64,000 nt of DNA from CATQHS01 sp965203375. GTDB taxonomy: Bacteria > Actinomycetota > Acidimicrobiia > Acidimicrobiales > Aldehydirespiratoraceae. Position 1 is the stretch's first letter. Every line of letters begins with the position of its first letter. The position numbers were made by a program, and so were the translations under genes. This document shows positions 48,540-57,310 of the stretch, one piece after another. Under the pieces are notes generated by a model that did no database searches, was not told where the DNA came from, and saw only the letters and a list, made by a program, of their open reading frames with translations. The stretch lies in NCBI GenBank assembly GCA_965203375.1, contig OZ241886.1, positions 3,596,001 through 3,660,000 of the forward strand. The letters are read 5' to 3'.

Positions 48540-51500
48540 TCAGCCGGCGGCCGGTTTGGGGCCCAGCTCCACCGGGACGGCGGCCGGGTCGCGGATGGCC
48601 CGCACCTCGTCCCGGAACCGCTCGACGCCGGCCAGCTTGATCTCCTCGTAGCCCCGGATCAGGTCGGGGGTCCCGGCCAGGCGGATGGCCCGGTCGTAGC
48701 TCGCCGGGGTCAGGCCGTCCAGCTCGGCCTCGACGATGGCCCGGTACTCGTCCACCAGGGCCCGCTCCAGACGGCGCATGGCGGTGGCGCCGAACGGGTC
48801 GAGCCAGGTGCCCCGCAGCTTGCGGCCGGCCCGCAGCAGCCTCAGCAGCGGCCGCCACCGGGGGCCGAACCTCAGCTTGCGCTTCAGGCCCAGGGCCCGC
48901 AGCAGCGGCGGGTGCAGCAGCAGCCGGTAGCGGGCCGAGTCGCCGAAGGCGGCCCGCACGGCCTCGCCGACCTCGGGCCGGAGATGGAGCCGGGCCACCT
49001 CGTACTCGTCCTTGTAGGCCATGAGCTTGTACAGGTAGAAGGCCACCGTCTCGGTCAGGTCGGCGGCGTCGCGGCCCATCACCCACTGCTCGCGCTCGGC
49101 CACCCGGCCCAGGAACTCCACGTAGCGGGCGGCCAGCGCCCGCGACTGATAGTCCACCAGATCGGCCGCCCGCCGCTCGACCAGGCCGGCCACCGCCCCG
49201 ACCAGGGACGACCGCCCGATCAGGGCCCGGGCCTCGACCGAGGCCCGCACCGACGCGACCGCCCGCGGGGCGCCGGCCTGCTCGGCGGCCACCGCGTCCC
49301 GCGCCGCCGCCGGGTCGGCCACGACGCAGCGGCCCCAGGCGAAGGCGGCTTTGTTGGCGGCGACGGCCACCCCGTTGAGCTCGATGGCCCGCTCGACGGA
49401 CTCGGCGGACACGGGCACGCCCCCGGCCTGGTAGGCCGCCCCCAGGGTCAGGAAGTTGGCCTGCATGTGGTCGCCGAACAGGGCTTCGGCCATCTGCACG
49501 GAATCGAGGCGGACGTTGTCGTCCTTGCGGGTCACCCGGTCGATGGCCAAAAGCAGGTCGTCGGCGTCGGGGTAGGGCTCGTCGGGGTGGGCCACCATCT
49601 CGCCGGTGGGCACCCGGCTGACGGAGACCGCGGCCAGGGTGCGCTCGGGGGCGGCCCGGGCCAGGTTGCGGGGGTTGGCCGCCACCAGCAGGTCGAAGCC
49701 CAGATAGCAGTCGGCCAGCCCGGCGCCGATGTAGTTGGAGCCGCCGGCGGGGCCGTCGAACAGGCGCAGATGCGACACCACCGGGCCGCCCTTCTGGCTG
49801 AGCCCGGTCTGGTCCAGGCCCGACACCTCCAGGCCCTCCAGCAGGGCGGCGGTGGCCAGCACCTGGCTGGCGGTGACCACGCCGGTGCCGCCCATGCCGG
49901 CCATGTACAGCGAGTACCCGCCGGCGGGAACGGGCGGGCGGGCCGGCTCGGGGAACTCGACCGGCAGGTCCGGCGCCGCCGGGCGGAAGCGCTGGGGCCC
50001 GGGCCGGGCGGCGACCTCGATGAACGACGGGCAGTCGCCCTCGACGCAGGTGTAGTCGAAGTTGCACGACGACTGATGGATGCGGGTCTTGGGGCCGAAC
50101 TCGGTGTCGACGGGCTGGACCGACAGGCAGTGGCTCTTGGCCCCGCAGTCGCCGCAGCCCTCGCACACCGCCTCGTTGATGAAGATCCGCTTGGCCGGGG
50201 TGGGGATCACCCCCCGCTTGCGGTCCCGGCGCTTCTCGGCCGCGCAGCGCTGGTCGTAGATGAGAACGGTCACGCCGGGGGTGTCGCGCAGGGCCCGCTG
50301 GGCCTCCTCCAGCCGGTCCCGGGGCCAGACGTCGGCGCCGGCGGGGAAGCCCGGGCTGGAGCGGAACCGGTCGGGGTCGTCGCTGCACACCACGATCCGC
50401 GACGCCCCCTCGGCGGCCAGGGCGGCGGCCAGCTCGGGAACGTCCATGGCCCCGGCCACGGGCTGACCCCCGGTCATGGCCACCGTCCCGTTGTAGAGGA
50501 CCTTGTAGGTGAGGCTGACGCCGGCGGCCACCGCGGCCCGCACGGCCAGGCTGCCCGAGTGGAACAGGGTGCCGTCGCCCAGGTTCTGGAACAGGTGGGA
50601 CCGGTCGGTGAAGGGGGCCCGGCCGATCCAGGTGGCCCCCTCGCCGCCCATCTGGTGGATGGTGAGGGCCCGGTCGTCGATCCACAGCGACATGGCGTGG
50701 CAGCCCACTCCCCCCGCGGCGATGGAGCCCTCGGGCACCTCGGTGGAGCGGTTGTGGGGGCAGCCGCTGCAGAAGTAGGGGGTGCGCTCGATCTCGGCGC
50801 CGGTGGCCTGGCGGGCCTCCTCGATCAGGGCCAGCCGGGCCTCCATCTCCGAGCCCGGCAGGGCGAGCCGGCCGCGGAGCCGGGCGGCCACGATGGGGGC
50901 GATGCGGTCGGCGGTCAGCTCGCCGTCGGCGGGGACCAGCAGGCGGCCCTTCTCGTCGTGCTTGCCGACGATGCGGGGGGCGTCGGACCGGCCGTAGAGG
51001 ATGTCCCTCACGAACAGCTCCATGAAGGCCCGCTTCTCGTCCAGCACCAGGATCTCGGTGAGGCCCTTGGCCAGCTCGGTGATGACGGTCGGCTCCAGCG
51101 GCCACACCATCCCCACCTGCAGCAGGCGGACGCCGCGGCGGCTCAGCTCGCCGCCGCCGAGGCCGAGGTCGGCCAGGGCCTGGCAGAGCTCGTGGAAGGT
51201 GCGGCCGGCGGCCACGATGCCCAGCCAGGCCCCGGAGCGGGCCCCGCTGATCCGGTTGAGCCGGTTGGCGGCGGCGTAGGCCTTGGCCGCCTCCAGGCGC
51301 CCGTAGGCGATCTCCGCCTCCTGGCCCAGGCTGATGGGGGTGACCAGGCCGGGCTGCTGGACGTGGCGCCACGGCTGGCCGTCGATGACCAGCTCGGGCT
51401 CGGCGGGGGCCACCCGGTCGGGGGCCACCTCGGCGGTGGCCAGGGCGTCGGCCAGGGTGGTGACGACCTTGAAGCCCACCCACAGCCCCGAGTAGCGGGA

Positions 51501-52124
51501 CAGGGCGAAGCCGTGGAGGCCGAGGTCGAGCATCTCCTGAACCGAGCCGGGGTACAGGATCGGCATCTGGGCGTCGTAGAAGGTCGGCTCGGTGTGGGTG
51601 GGCAGGGTGGACGACTTGGCCATGGGGTCGTCGCCGGCCAGGGCCAGCACCCCGCCGTTGGGGGCGGTGCCCTTGTAGTTGGCGTGCTTGAACACGTCGC
51701 CGCAGCGGTCGACGCCGGGGCCTTTGCCGTACCACATGCCCAGCACGCCGTCGTGGCGGTCCAGCGGGCCGAGCAGCGGCTCCTGGCTGCCCCACACCGC
51801 GGTGGCGGCCAGGTCCTCATTCACCCCCGGCACCCACACCACGTCGTGGTCGCTCAGCAGCCTCAGGTTGCGCTCGATGGTCATGTCGAACGTGCCCAGC
51901 GGCGAGCCCTGGTAGCCGGAGATGAAGGTGGCGGTGCGCAGGCCCCGGGCCCGGTCGGCCCGGTGCTGGTCGAGCGGGAGCCGGACCAGGGCCTGGATGC
52001 CGGTCAGCAGCACCCGGCCCCGCTCCAGCGTGTACTTCTGATCGAGGTCGAAGTCGGCGGTGCCGGGGGTGGAGCCGGGGTCGGGTGCGGGCGACGGTGC
52101 GGAGTCGGAGGCGGGTACGGGCAT
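48540..52124 (-). CDS. Indolepyruvate ferredoxin oxidoreductase, single-chain fused form
   Basis: A 1194-residue protein joining the alpha- and beta/gamma-type parts in one chain, as in the large fused IOR family. It oxidatively decarboxylates aryl-pyruvates or similar 2-oxo acids to acyl-CoA with TPP and Fe-S clusters. The N-terminus has SGYQGSPLGTFDM and PGVNEDLAATAVWGSQ. A TPP-binding region follows (GEGATWIGRAPFTDR, NLGDGTLFHSG). The cysteine-rich part is CEGCGDCGAKSHC and CNFDYTCVEGDCPS. The gamma-like domain follows (MAGMGGTGVVTASQVLATAA). No adjacent ferredoxin gene is seen. The start at 52124 adds a Pro/Ser/Asp-rich leader before DQKYTLERGRVLLTG. Confidence 0.93.
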   Translation of the reverse strand: MPVPASDSAPSPAPDPGSTPGTADFDLDQKYTLERGRVLLTGIQALVRLPLDQHRADRARGLRTATFISGYQGSPLGTFDMTIERNLRLLSDHDVVWVPGVNEDLAATAVWGSQEPLLGPLDRHDGVLGMWYGKGPGVDRCGDVFKHANYKGTAPNGGVLALAGDDPMAKSSTLPTHTEPTFYDAQMPILYPGSVQEMLDLGLHGFALSRYSGLWVGFKVVTTLADALATAEVAPDRVAPAEPELVIDGQPWRHVQQPGLVTPISLGQEAEIAYGRLEAAKAYAAANRLNRISGARSGAWLGIVAAGRTFHELCQALADLGLGGGELSRRGVRLLQVGMVWPLEPTVITELAKGLTEILVLDEKRAFMELFVRDILYGRSDAPRIVGKHDEKGRLLVPADGELTADRIAPIVAARLRGRLALPGSEMEARLALIEEARQATGAEIERTPYFCSGCPHNRSTEVPEGSIAAGGVGCHAMSLWIDDRALTIHQMGGEGATWIGRAPFTDRSHLFQNLGDGTLFHSGSLAVRAAVAAGVSLTYKVLYNGTVAMTGGQPVAGAMDVPELAAALAAEGASRIVVCSDDPDRFRSSPGFPAGADVWPRDRLEEAQRALRDTPGVTVLIYDQRCAAEKRRDRKRGVIPTPAKRIFINEAVCEGCGDCGAKSHCLSVQPVDTEFGPKTRIHQSSCNFDYTCVEGDCPSFIEVAARPGPQRFRPAAPDLPVEFPEPARPPVPAGGYSLYMAGMGGTGVVTASQVLATAALLEGLEVSGLDQTGLSQKGGPVVSHLRLFDGPAGGSNYIGAGLADCYLGFDLLVAANPRNLARAAPERTLAAVSVSRVPTGEMVAHPDEPYPDADDLLLAIDRVTRKDDNVRLDSVQMAEALFGDHMQANFLTLGAAYQAGGVPVSAESVERAIELNGVAVAANKAAFAWGRCVVADPAAARDAVAAEQAGAPRAVASVRASVEARALIGRSSLVGAVAGLVERRAADLVDYQSRALAARYVEFLGRVAEREQWVMGRDAADLTETVAFYLYKLMAYKDEYEVARLHLRPEVGEAVRAAFGDSARYRLLLHPPLLRALGLKRKLRFGPRWRPLLRLLRAGRKLRGTWLDPFGATAMRRLERALVDEYRAIVEAELDGLTPASYDRAIRLAGTPDLIRGYEEIKLAGVERFRDEVRAIRDPAAVPVELGPKPAAG

Positions 52125-52189
52125 CGGGGGGCTCTTTCCTCTATGGCCCTGCGATCTGGCGTCGTTCTGTGGTCGGCCGAGTCAGCCGG

Positions 52190-52543
52190 TCAGCCGATGA
52201 TCCGGCAGTACTCGGGGACGATGTCGGCGGTGAGCAGGTCCATCCAGGCCGGGCGCATCTCCAGGAGCCGGGCCACCACGCTGCGGTGGTTCTCCCGGTG
52301 GTTCCAGATGCCGATCAGATAGAAGCGGTGGGGGTCGTCCTCGCTCTGGTAGAGGACCCCCTCATGCACGATGCCGGGCGTGGTGTGGACGATGTTCTCG
52401 TCGCTGTGGTCCCACCGCTCGAAGGCCTCCTTGAACTCCTCGGCCATGCCCGGCTTGGCCCGCAGGGTGTAGTGGAAGGCGAACGAGCCCTCGGGCAGGT
52501 CGTCCAGGATCGGATTGGCGTGATCGTCGTGGCTATCGGTCAC
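52190..52543 (-). CDS. Antibiotic-biosynthesis-monooxygenase-like (ABM) small protein
   Basis: A 117-residue protein with the ABM/dimeric ferredoxin-like pattern: SFAFHYTLRAKPGMAEEFKEAF, then GVLYQSEDDPHRFYLIGIW. Such proteins are small cofactor-free oxygenases or quinol-type enzymes, or simply stress-related. The GTG start at 52543 overlaps the stop of a 22-codon mini-ORF (GTGA) and is preceded by AGGGGAG. It follows the GlcG-like gene on the same strand. Confidence 0.78.
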   Translation of the reverse strand: MTDSHDDHANPILDDLPEGSFAFHYTLRAKPGMAEEFKEAFERWDHSDENIVHTTPGIVHEGVLYQSEDDPHRFYLIGIWNHRENHRSVVARLLEMRPAWMDLLTADIVPEYCRIIG

Positions 52544-52608
52544 GGGGCTCCCCTGTCGTCGTGGATGTTGGTCATGGGGGCTCTCTGTCGTCGTGTTTTA
52601 TTGGTCAT
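52540..52608 (-). CDS. 22-aa mini-ORF with duplicated start region, coupled to the ABM gene
   Basis: ATG at 52608 follows GGGGAGCCCT. The peptide reads MTNKTRRQRAP, then MTNIHDDRGAP, and ends in a TGA that overlaps the ABM gene GTG. Its two halves are copies of the beginning of the ABM protein (MTDSHDDHANP) including the upstream GGGGAGCCC. The 33- and 32-base units show that the ABM translation start has been tandemly duplicated twice. It may be a coupled leader or simply a by-product. Confidence 0.4.
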   Translation of the reverse strand: MTNKTRRQRAPMTNIHDDRGAP

Positions 52609-52661
52609 AGGGCTCCCCGGTCGAGTCAGCCGAGCGGCCATCGTCTTTGGTCGGCCTGGCG

Positions 52662-53096
52662 TCAGCCCGCGGCGGCGAAGGCTTCGGCCGCGGCCTTGGA
52701 GCACACCACGTCCTCGGCGTGCTTGGCCCCGGAGATGCCCAGCGCGCCCACCACGGTCCCGTCGGCGGTCCGCAGCGGCTCGCCGCCCTCGACGGCCAGG
52801 ATGTGGGGGCGGGAGGTCATGGGCGGCCCGAGCGAGTTGTCCTTCTGGAAGTAGTCGGACAGGGTGCCGGTGTCGCGCTTGAAGGTCAAAGCGGCGTTGG
52901 CCTTGGCGATGGCGTTCTCCAGCGCGATCTCCACCACCCCGTCCATGCGGTGTACCAGCACCAGGTTGCCGGTGGCGTTGACCACGGCGACGCACACGCC
53001 GAGGTTGTGCTCCCGGGCAGTGGACAGCGCCACGTCGGCGGCGAGCTTGGCCCCTTCCAGGGTGAGGGTGGGAATGCTGGTCACATGGTCGGCCAT
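52662..53096 (-). CDS. GlcG/HbpS-family heme-binding-like protein
   Basis: A 144-residue protein of the GlcG/HbpS family (formerly DUF336). Signatures are LTLEGAKLAADVALSTAREH near the start, VAVVNATGNLVLVHRMDG, and GALGISGAKHAEDVVCSKAA at the end. Family members bind heme or small molecules and occur near catabolic operons. The ATG start is at 53096. It lies between the RidA and ABM genes on the same strand. Confidence 0.88.
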   Translation of the reverse strand: MADHVTSIPTLTLEGAKLAADVALSTAREHNLGVCVAVVNATGNLVLVHRMDGVVEIALENAIAKANAALTFKRDTGTLSDYFQKDNSLGPPMTSRPHILAVEGGEPLRTADGTVVGALGISGAKHAEDVVCSKAAAEAFAAAG

Positions 53097-53284
53097 TTCG
53101 GTGGTGGTCCCTTCGTTGTCGTTGGGTGGTTAGTCAGTTGGTGGGTTGTCGGAGGATCGTCGGTTGATTGAGTCGTGGTTTGGTCGGTCGTCGGGTTTGG
53201 TCGGGTCGTCGGATGAGTCGATCGTGTCGTCGGGTCGGGGGCCTAGTCGGGTCGGTCAGGATTGTCGATCGGTTGGTCGGGCGC
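53097..53284. other. Low-complexity TCGG/GTCG-rich spacer
   Basis: About 190 bases of degenerate repeats built from GTCGG, TTGG and GTCGT motifs. No gene is convincing here. It separates the RidA and GlcG-like genes, which share a strand. Confidence 0.6.
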
Positions 53285-53755
53285 TCAGTCGGGGGCGATC
53301 TCAAAGATGGCCTCCACCTCCACAGACGCGCCCAGGGGTAGCTCGGCCACCCCGATGGCGGAGCGGGCGTGGCGTCCGGCGGGGCCGAACACCTCGATCA
53401 TCAGGTCGCTGGCCCCGTTGATCACCTTGGGCTGGTCGTTGAAGCCGGGGTCGCTGGCCACGTAGCCGGTGAGGCGCACCACTCGCTTCACCCGGTCGAG
53501 GCCGCCCAGGTGCTGGTGGACCGAGGCCAGGATGGCCGCGGCCGCGCCCCAGGCGCTGGCCTGGCCGGCCTCCAAGTCCATGTTCCCGCCCAGATGGCCG
53601 ATGTGGGTGATCCCACCGCCGTCGGGGGCCAGGGCGATCGAGCCCGACACGTACAGGATGTCGCCCACCTGGGCGACGGTGTCGAAGTTGCCGGCCCGCA
53701 GCAGCGGCACGTCCAAGTCCACCCCGGCGCCGCGTGCGGCCTGCTCGTATCCCAT
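53285..53755 (-). CDS. RidA-family protein (YjgF/YER057c/UK114)
   Basis: A 156-residue RidA/YjgF-like protein. Visible are AQVGDILYVSGSIALAPDGG, then VKRVVRLTGYVASDPGFND and HARSAIGVAELPLGASVEVEAIFEIAP. The Arg of the deaminase subfamily may be the R in HARSAIGV. RidA proteins remove reactive enamine/imine intermediates, or act in catabolic ring cleavage. The ATG start at 53755 has GGGAGGT five bases upstream. Confidence 0.9.
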   Translation of the reverse strand: MGYEQAARGAGVDLDVPLLRAGNFDTVAQVGDILYVSGSIALAPDGGGITHIGHLGGNMDLEAGQASAWGAAAAILASVHQHLGGLDRVKRVVRLTGYVASDPGFNDQPKVINGASDLMIEVFGPAGRHARSAIGVAELPLGASVEVEAIFEIAPD

Positions 53756-53861
53756 GCTCGACCTCCCAGTCGTCGGAGCGCTCGAGCCGATGCTACTCGG
53801 AGCACCTTGCTCATTCCACCGAAGCCCACGAGCACCGCTCACCTGACGGTCCGCATCAACA

Positions 53862-56426
53862 CTAGTCCGTCAACTGTTTCGGCTCTTGTCCTTGCAGATC
53901 GATTGTTCGCGACCAAGTATTGCCGTATTGGTCTTCGTGTAATATATACTGTCCAGTTCTGATGGCAGCTATATCATAATCCGGCAAATCAACTGTGGCG
54001 ACACATCGGCCATCAGAGAAGACACCGTTCATGTTAAACGAAAAACTCACATTCACGAACCCAAATCGGCGACGTTGTTCGGGAAGATCTTCCTCATTAA
54101 CCGGAAAAACATGCAAAAAGAACCCCGACTCAGCATCTTGAAGTCTGCACCTCTCTTTAACGTAAATCAACGAGTCATAACCCTCACCAAGATATACATC
54201 AAAGACATCACGAAACAATGGCTCATCCCCAACGATAGAATCATACTCAGCCGAGTGAGAAGATATCCTGCCAAAGGAAAAAGAATCTTGGGACCAAATA
54301 TTAATGTACTGGTCCTCGTGTAATATATACTGTCCGGTTCTGATGGCAGCTATATCGTAATCAGGCAGATCAACTGTGGCGACACATCGGCCATCGTAGA
54401 AAACACCGTTCGTGCCAAACCAGAACCCCACATTCACGAACCTAGACCGGCGACGTTGTTCGGGAAGATCTTCCTCATTAACCGGAAAAACATGCAAAAA
54501 AAACCTCGACAAAGTATTTTCCATGTCGTTCAGCGTCTGAACGCTGCATCTCTCCTTAACGTAGATTAATGAGTCATAGCCATCACCAAGATATACATCA
54601 AAGACATCACTGAACAACGGCTCATCCCCAGTGATAGAATCATACTCAACCGAATTAAAAGTTATTCTAACACTATCAGCCGTAGCCCATGGATCATGTT
54701 CACAGAAATAGGTAATGCAGACATAGTTAAATTGACCTGTCCAGATGCGCTCAATATCATACTCTGGTTGCAGAGGAACTATAGCCACACACTTGCCTTC
54801 AAAGTGTACGCCATAATCTTCAAACCAGAAGCGTCGTTCATCATACTGCGGCTCACGGTTATTCCCACCTAGCTCCACGTTACGTACCATCAGAAAAATT
54901 TGTGGTAATACGTCCTCTTGGCTGCATTCATCTCTAACATATATCAGCGACTTAAGTTTCGGATCTAAGTACACTTTGAAGTGATCGTTAAAAATAATAT
55001 TGTTCTCAGCAAGTCTTTCATAAGCTGATCTGATACTTTCAACTCTGTTAGACTGCACCCAAAACCAACCAAATATAGATACGATAATGACCCCTCCAAT
55101 CGTCGCTCTCAAACGCCAGCCCAATTTCATAACAGCCAAGACCAGACAAGACCACATCAACCCATAGATTATAAATAAATATCTTGAGGATCTTCCTAGT
55201 ATGTCATTTGGTGCTAATAGACGGAGGCAGGCCAAACCCACCAACACTAAAATGAATAAGATATCCCATAATAGATCCCAACGCCCACGACAGCCCCGAA
55301 TGACCGCCACCGACACAGCTACAACTAAAGCGGACAGCGATAAGAGAGAGAGGGCCTCACCAGTAGCGATTCTACCCATTCCAATGGTCCAAAATAGACT
55401 CCAGCCATCAATCAAAGGCCGTTGTCCATTTATGGCATTCGCCGTACCCCATAAGGATTGAAATACATTAAAACGAAAGTCGTAGGCTATCGTAAGAGCA
55501 ATCCCTTTGACGATCTGACCTAACATAAAACAGGCCACAAACCCGACCGCATAGAACACTATAAACAAAGCAGCTCTCTTAGCCCGATCGTGAGCACTTT
55601 GATCAGGGCTACCCAACCAAGCTACTAACCCAAACAAGGCGATAGTATAAGCGACATGTCCATCGAAAAAGAACAGATAGGACGATATCATACCCGCTAC
55701 GAAGCAAAACAGCGCGGTAGCAACTCCAGTACTTTTGACTATTGCAGGCGGACCAAACCCGTCTAACCGCAACTTCATCGACAAAGACAGAATAGCAGCC
55801 GCTAATACAGACCACAGATAAGGCACACCATTGGAAACATCCGTGAAGTATTTGACACCAGAACAAAAGATGCCAAAAATGACCACTGGGACCGCAGCCA
55901 AGGCCGCCCGAGGTGTTAGCATCGCAAGCGCAGCCAGCAAAATCCCATAAGCTAAGTAGGTGGCTATTTCCACCATTTGCCTGAACTGAACGAGTGATAG
56001 GAACCGCAGTCCGATGGCATATATCGCCTTGTTTCCCCACCAATACTGAGTCTTTAACATGGCCGGTCGGTGATCGCCATTGTTAACCGCAGCACGTAAT
56101 GCACCACATGCGCCTCTATACGTTTCTAGGATAATAGCATCACGTAATGAGTGGCCTTCTGTGCCACTTGTGCTTTCGGAGCCGCGCAGCACAGTGTTAG
56201 ACAATTGGCAAAGTTCGAACGGATGATGGTACCCTCGTACATACTCCTCGTTGGCAAGTTCTGTCTCGAAAGTTTCAAATCTTTGCAATGCTAAATCATG
56301 GGATATGATTCTATTGCCCAGATAGTGGGAGAAAAAGAATATTATCGTTCCCAATACAGTTATTGCTGTCAGCAGCAGTATAAAAAAGGGCCAAGACGAG
56401 AGCCGCCTCACCATGAACGATAACAT
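53862..56426 (-). CDS. AT-rich polytopic membrane protein with three C-terminal repeat domains
   Basis: An 854-residue protein. An N-terminal membrane helix (WPFFILLLTAITVLGTIIFF) is followed by a soluble loop and about nine or ten hydrophobic segments up to about residue 475. Then come three domains of about 127 residues. Each has YDSLIYVKERC, FFLHVFPVNEEDLPEQRRR, a GRCVATVDLPDYDI segment and IRTGQYILHEDQY; the first copy is more diverged. The layout recalls GT-C-like glycosyltransferases or large envelope proteins, but the family is not certain. The ATG at 56426 is preferred to the TTG at 56453. Codon use is far more AT-rich than in the neighbours, which suggests lateral transfer. Confidence 0.75.
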   Translation of the reverse strand: MLSFMVRRLSSWPFFILLLTAITVLGTIIFFFSHYLGNRIISHDLALQRFETFETELANEEYVRGYHHPFELCQLSNTVLRGSESTSGTEGHSLRDAIILETYRGACGALRAAVNNGDHRPAMLKTQYWWGNKAIYAIGLRFLSLVQFRQMVEIATYLAYGILLAALAMLTPRAALAAVPVVIFGIFCSGVKYFTDVSNGVPYLWSVLAAAILSLSMKLRLDGFGPPAIVKSTGVATALFCFVAGMISSYLFFFDGHVAYTIALFGLVAWLGSPDQSAHDRAKRAALFIVFYAVGFVACFMLGQIVKGIALTIAYDFRFNVFQSLWGTANAINGQRPLIDGWSLFWTIGMGRIATGEALSLLSLSALVVAVSVAVIRGCRGRWDLLWDILFILVLVGLACLRLLAPNDILGRSSRYLFIIYGLMWSCLVLAVMKLGWRLRATIGGVIIVSIFGWFWVQSNRVESIRSAYERLAENNIIFNDHFKVYLDPKLKSLIYVRDECSQEDVLPQIFLMVRNVELGGNNREPQYDERRFWFEDYGVHFEGKCVAIVPLQPEYDIERIWTGQFNYVCITYFCEHDPWATADSVRITFNSVEYDSITGDEPLFSDVFDVYLGDGYDSLIYVKERCSVQTLNDMENTLSRFFLHVFPVNEEDLPEQRRRSRFVNVGFWFGTNGVFYDGRCVATVDLPDYDIAAIRTGQYILHEDQYINIWSQDSFSFGRISSHSAEYDSIVGDEPLFRDVFDVYLGEGYDSLIYVKERCRLQDAESGFFLHVFPVNEEDLPEQRRRFGFVNVSFSFNMNGVFSDGRCVATVDLPDYDIAAIRTGQYILHEDQYGNTWSRTIDLQGQEPKQLTD
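53930..54640 (-). repeat. 381-bp near-identical tandem duplication inside the membrane protein gene
   Basis: The DNA around 53930-54250 and 54311-54640 aligns with an offset of exactly 381 bases (127 codons) and is mostly identical, for example over AATATATACTGTCC and CATCGGCCATC. It corresponds to repeat domains 3 and 2. The first domain, further upstream, is only similar at protein level, so two duplication events of different age are likely. Confidence 0.8.
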
Positions 56427-56527
56427 GCGATCAGAGCCTACCCGAATTCTCAACTAGCGTCCACTTCAGTGAACCGGCTTCACCAGCCAGTAGCACCCAA
56501 TGCACGCGCGCAGGTATCTTTGTCCCA

Positions 56528-57298
56528 ATGGACCTAGAACTGCAAGATCGGCGGGCGGTCGTGTTCGGCTCCACCTCGGGTCTGGGCCGCAGCATCGCCG
56601 AGACCCTGGCCGCCGAGGGGGCCCGGGTGGCGGTGGTCGGGCGACGGGAGGACGCGGCGGCTCAGATCGCGGCCTCGCTGCCCGGGGCGGTGGCCGTGAC
56701 CGGCGACATCACCGAACCAGGCCGGGCCGAGCGCATGGTGCGCGAGGCGGCCGAGCGGCTCGGGGGGCTCGACATCGCCCTGGTGAACACCGGGGGCGGC
56801 AAGCCGGGGGGCATGACCGAGGTGATCTCCGACGACGAGCAGGCCGCCTATGAGGCCATGCTCAAACCGGCTCTGGCCATCGCCAGGACGGCTTCTGGAT
56901 ACTTGCGGGCCTCAGGCGACGGGCGGCTGGTGTTCATCACCGCCCGGTCGGTGGTGGAGACCTCCCCCGGGCTGGCCCTGTCGGGGGTGTTCCGCAGCGG
57001 GGTGGCGGCCGCGGCCCGGTCGCTGGCCGTGGAGCTGGCCCCGGAGGTGTTGGTGAACGTGGTGGTGCCCGGCCAGTTCGACACCCCGGGCCTGGAGCGG
57101 TTCCAGACGGCGCTGGCCCGGTCCGAGGGGACCGAGCTGGCCGAGGTGCAGGCCCGCCAGGCCGCCTCCATCCCCCTGCGCCGCTTCGGCCGGGCCGACG
57201 AGCTGGCCGCGGTGGTGGCCTTCTTGTGCAGCGCCCGGGCCAGCTTCGTCACCGGCTCGGTGATCCGAGTAGACGGCGGCGCCGTCCGCGGCTACTGA
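56528..57298 (+). CDS. Short-chain dehydrogenase-like protein lacking YxxxK
   Basis: A 256-residue SDR-fold protein. The nucleotide site GSTSGLGR (14-21) and the NTGG region are present, and the C-terminal SVIRVDGGAVRGY is typical. At the place of the catalytic YxxxK the sequence is LALSGVFRSGVAAAARSL, with neither Tyr nor Lys. It may be a divergent subfamily with altered chemistry, or a non-catalytic binder. It stands divergently from the membrane protein and convergently with the restriction gene. The start is the ATG at 56528. Confidence 0.88.
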   Translation: MDLELQDRRAVVFGSTSGLGRSIAETLAAEGARVAVVGRREDAAAQIAASLPGAVAVTGDITEPGRAERMVREAAERLGGLDIALVNTGGGKPGGMTEVISDDEQAAYEAMLKPALAIARTASGYLRASGDGRLVFITARSVVETSPGLALSGVFRSGVAAAARSLAVELAPEVLVNVVVPGQFDTPGLERFQTALARSEGTELAEVQARQAASIPLRRFGRADELAAVVAFLCSARASFVTGSVIRVDGGAVRGY

Positions 57299-57310
57299 CC
57301 ATTCGGGGGT

